The notes under the pieces: generated by a model
Databases searched by the model: none
Told to the model about the DNA's origin: nothing
What the model saw: the letters and a program-made list of their open reading frames with translations, nothing else
Part shown: piece by piece, positions 61,602-64,000 of the stretch
How the letters are laid out: each line of letters starts with the position of its first letter
How positions within the stretch are numbered: the stretch's first letter is position 1
Position numbers and translations under genes: made by a program
From: PALSA-278 sp963760285
GTDB taxonomy: Bacteria; Acidobacteriota; Terriglobia; Acidiferrales; UBA7541
DNA length: 64,000 nucleotides
Reading direction: 5' to 3'
NCBI GenBank assembly: GCA_963760285.1
Contig: CAVXCI010000001.1
Span: forward strand, 1,426,001 to 1,490,000

Positions 61602-63329
61602 ATGAAACACTCATTTCGTAGCACCCTGCTCTTCAGCAGTTCAATGATTCTTTGGCTTGCCGCGGCCACCGCCGCCGGCACCAACGGCCAGAACCAGGCC
61701 GCCGAACCTCCCGTCCTGAAGGCCATGGAGGCGGAGATGGCTCGTTCCGCTCCTGTCTTCGCCAAGGCCGATCCACCCGGTTACTTCCTGTCCTATACCA
61801 TCACGGACCAGCAGGTCACTGAAGTTTCCGGCTCCAATGGCGCTCTTCTCACCAGTGAAGATGGGCGTAACCGCTGGCTGGAAGTTCAGGTCCGCGCGGG
61901 AGATTATGACCTGGACAGCACCCACCGCGTCGGCGACCGTCCTGCTGGCGGCTATAATCCCGTCATTCCGCTGCCTCTGGACGACGATATTCCCGTAATG
62001 CGCCGCGCCATCTGGCAGGCCACCGACCGCCAGTATCGCGCCGCTGCCGAGGCGTTGATTAAAGTTCAGACCAGCAAGGAGGTTCAGGTACAGACCGCCG
62101 AAGGCCGCGCTCCGGATTTTTCACATGAAACTCCACACGCTTTCTTTGGCCCGTCGGTTTCCATTCAGGTGGACCGCCGTCCTTGGGAGGAGCGCGTCCG
62201 CCGTTACACCGCCGCCTTCAGCGCCTCTCCGGCGATTCTTAATTCCATTGGCACCTTCAGCGCCACAGCCACCAATAACTATCAGGTAAATTCCGAAGGC
62301 ACCAAGCTCGCTTTCGGGCAGATTCGCTACCGTCTCGAGCTTACTGTGCAGGGCAAGGCCGCCGATGGCATGGATATCGAGCGCTACGCCAATTTCGATT
62401 GGGTGGATCCGTCCGAGGCTCCCGATGACGCCGCTGTGATGGCCCGCATCCAGACCATGATCCACGAAGTGGACGCGCTGGAAAAAGCTCCGCTCGTTGA
62501 TCCCTATGCAGGTCCGGTGATGCTTACCGGCCGCGCCGCCGCAGTTTTCTTTCACGAGGTATTTGGCCATCGCGTGGAAGGTTTCCGTCAGAAGGACATC
62601 AGCGAAGGCCAGACCTTCACCAAGAAAATCGGCGAACAAATTCTCCCCGATTTCATTTCCATAAAGGACGACCCCACCGAGGCCAAACTGGGCGGCGAGG
62701 ATCTTCTGGGTTTTTATCCCTACGACGATGAGGGCGTCCCCGCGCAGGATACCCTCCTGGTGGATCATGGCATCCTGAAGACTTTCTTGATGTCCCGCTC
62801 TCCATTGGTGAATATCCCCCAATCCAATGGACATGGCCGTCGCGAACTGGGCTATCTGCCTGTCGCTCGCCAGGGAAATCTGATTGTTTCCAGCGCCAAT
62901 GTGGTCAGCAATGCCAAGCTCCGCCAAATGCTGGTGGACCTAATCAAGCAACAGGGCAAGCCCTTCGGATTGATGATTGACGATATCGAGGGTGGATTTA
63001 CCTTCACCGGGCGCAGCCAGCCGCAGGCCTTCCAGGTGATCCCGCTGGTGGTGTACAAAGTCTTCCCTGACGGCCGCCCGGATGAAATCGTCCGCGGTGT
63101 AAACATCGTCGGCACGCCGTTGGTTTCGCTCACCAAAATTGTCGCCACCGGAGATACTCAGGAGGTGTTCAACGGATTTTGCGGCGCCGAATCTGGTTCC
63201 ATTCCCGTGGCCGCGGCTTCTCCCGCCATCCTGATTTCAGAAATGGAAGTCCAGAAAAAGGAAACTTCCACGGACCGGCCGCCGCTTTTGCCGCCGCCGG
63301 CACACGACTCACAGGCTGGAAAACAATGA
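61602..63329 (+). CDS. Secreted TldD/PmbA-family metalloprotease (subunit 1)
   Basis: 575 residues from the ATG at 61602, the start of a signal peptide (LLFSSSMILWLAAATAAG). The TldD fold is shown by the HExxxH-type motif HEVFGHRVEG (318-323 and on), PDFISIKDDPTEAKLGGEDLLGFYPYDDEGVPAQDTLLVDHGILKTFL, and a GVNIVGTPLVSLTKI C-terminal part. Cytoplasmic TldD/TldE proteins degrade or mature small peptides. Here an export signal points to action in the periplasm or outside. The stop overlaps the next gene start (ATGA), an arrangement that fits a TldD-TldE heterodimer. Confidence 0.88.
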   Translation: MKHSFRSTLLFSSSMILWLAAATAAGTNGQNQAAEPPVLKAMEAEMARSAPVFAKADPPGYFLSYTITDQQVTEVSGSNGALLTSEDGRNRWLEVQVRAGDYDLDSTHRVGDRPAGGYNPVIPLPLDDDIPVMRRAIWQATDRQYRAAAEALIKVQTSKEVQVQTAEGRAPDFSHETPHAFFGPSVSIQVDRRPWEERVRRYTAAFSASPAILNSIGTFSATATNNYQVNSEGTKLAFGQIRYRLELTVQGKAADGMDIERYANFDWVDPSEAPDDAAVMARIQTMIHEVDALEKAPLVDPYAGPVMLTGRAAAVFFHEVFGHRVEGFRQKDISEGQTFTKKIGEQILPDFISIKDDPTEAKLGGEDLLGFYPYDDEGVPAQDTLLVDHGILKTFLMSRSPLVNIPQSNGHGRRELGYLPVARQGNLIVSSANVVSNAKLRQMLVDLIKQQGKPFGLMIDDIEGGFTFTGRSQPQAFQVIPLVVYKVFPDGRPDEIVRGVNIVGTPLVSLTKIVATGDTQEVFNGFCGAESGSIPVAAASPAILISEMEVQKKETSTDRPPLLPPPAHDSQAGKQ

Positions 63330-64000
63330 CCATTCGCTTTTCTCGCATCAGGCAGTTGATTCCCGTTTTTGTCGCTGCAATTCTTTTGCCATGGGCGGCC
63401 ATGCCGTTATTCGGCAATGCCAAGTCAGCGTCCCTGGACTCAACGGACCATACCTTGCAAGCTATGCAGGACGAAATGGCGCGCTCCAAGGACCGCTTGA
63501 TCCTTACGGGTTTGCAGAAGCCTTATTACATCGAATACCGCTTGCTGGATGTCGACGTCCGCACCATTCGTGCATCATTCGGCACGCTGATTTCCAGTGA
63601 CACCACGCGCAGCCGTTTCATGCAGGTGGGCGTCCGCGTGGGCGATTATCATCTCGACAGTTCCAATTTCCTGAGCTCCGGCGCTTTCCAGGGATTCCTC
63701 GGCTCCAACGGCGAAGTGGGCATTGACCGCGACTACAACTCTCTTCGTCAGGACCTCTGGCTCGCCACCGATCAGGCCTACAAAGAGGCCCTCAGCCAGA
63801 TGTCCCAGAAGCAGGCATTTCTTCGCAGCCTAACCAAGCCGCCGGAGATTGACGATTTCTCCAAGGAGCCGCCGCTCCAGTATGTTCAGCCCCGCGTCGA
63901 TCCGGATTGGACGTCGCGCAACTGGGAGGAGGAAGCCCGCCAGGCTTCCAGCGTCCTGCGCGATTTCCCCGATGTATATGCGGCGCGCGTCACCTATCAC
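63326..64000 (+). CDS. Secreted TldD/PmbA-family protein (subunit 2), 3' truncated by window
   Basis: 225 codons are visible from the ATG at 63326, which overlaps the stop of the previous gene. An N-terminal hydrophobic segment (LIPVFVAAILLPWAAMPLFG) is followed by LQAMQDEMARSKDRLILTGLQKPYYIEYRL and VGVRVGDYHLDSSNFL. These parallel the first gene (VLKAMEAEMARS, VQVRAGDYDLDSTH), so the two are diverged paralogues. The part that would carry or lack a metal motif lies outside the window. Confidence 0.82.
   Translation, partial: MTIRFSRIRQLIPVFVAAILLPWAAMPLFGNAKSASLDSTDHTLQAMQDEMARSKDRLILTGLQKPYYIEYRLLDVDVRTIRASFGTLISSDTTRSRFMQVGVRVGDYHLDSSNFLSSGAFQGFLGSNGEVGIDRDYNSLRQDLWLATDQAYKEALSQMSQKQAFLRSLTKPPEIDDFSKEPPLQYVQPRVDPDWTSRNWEEEARQASSVLRDFPDVYAARVTYH

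Noticed and set aside
1..64000. CRISPR arrays, insertion sequences, prophage or integrase genes
   Set aside because: No regularly spaced repeats, transposase, integrase or phage genes were seen; the tRNA-Pro gene has no neighbouring integrase.

Overview
The window looks like a chromosomal segment of an Acidobacteriota member (Terriglobia-like). This rests on gene content, not a database search. The markers are a Ser/Thr kinase fused through one membrane helix to a TolB/WD40-type propeller, a VWA protein of the acidobacterial type, a GloVer-repeat surface protein, DUF3857/transglutaminase proteins, an OPT transporter and frequent GTG/TTG starts in GC-rich DNA.

Layout. 0-6.6 kb: 3' end of pgi, a frameshifted GH63/MGH1-like glucosidase, a short HEAT-repeat gene and the kinase. 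6.7-9.1 kb (minus strand): three predicted exported proteins. 9.3-18.9 kb (minus): a respiratory block of OprB-type porin, PQQ alcohol dehydrogenase, lipoprotein cytochrome c, caa3-type oxidase subunits II, I and III, a small membrane protein and a CtaG-like assembly factor. 18.9-36.9 kb: tRNA-Pro and mixed genes (YqeY, methyltransferase, GT2 plus membrane protein, two DUF3857 proteins, OPT transporter, rhomboid protease, pyruvate kinase, M20 peptidase, VWA protein, 2-hydroxyacid dehydrogenase). 37.0-58.7 kb: a surface-glycan locus of about 21 kb, on the plus strand except for its last gene. It has five GT4 glycosyltransferases, a Wzy/O-antigen-ligase-like protein, two AsnB-type amidotransferases, two NodU/CmcH-type carbamoyltransferases, a methyltransferase, a WecA/MraY-like initiating transferase, a geranylgeranyl-reductase-like flavoprotein, a DUF218 protein, UDP-glucose dehydrogenase and (minus strand) UDP-glucuronate decarboxylase. 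58.9-64 kb: NTF2-like protein, RNase HI-like protein with a DUF104-like tail, zinc-ribbon coiled-coil protein, tautomerase and a secreted TldD/PmbA-like pair that runs off the window.

How the genes work together. The respiratory block reads as one electron path: solute entry through the porin, periplasmic oxidation by the PQQ enzyme (with the extra Asp typical of lanthanide-dependent members), then a lipid-anchored cytochrome c, then a cytochrome-c-fused CuA subunit and oxidase. Subunit I keeps all metal ligands and the cross-link Tyr but has Trp and Ala where canonical A-type enzymes have the D-channel Glu and K-channel Lys. The glycan locus should make UDP-GlcA and UDP-Xyl, start on a polyprenyl phosphate, add several sugars and modify them by amidation, carbamoylation and methylation. 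No flippase or exporter is present in the window.

Caution: four otherwise well-conserved genes carry single-base frame disruptions (six in total). Most are explained by one extra or missing base in a short run, so sequencing or assembly error is a serious alternative to real gene decay.
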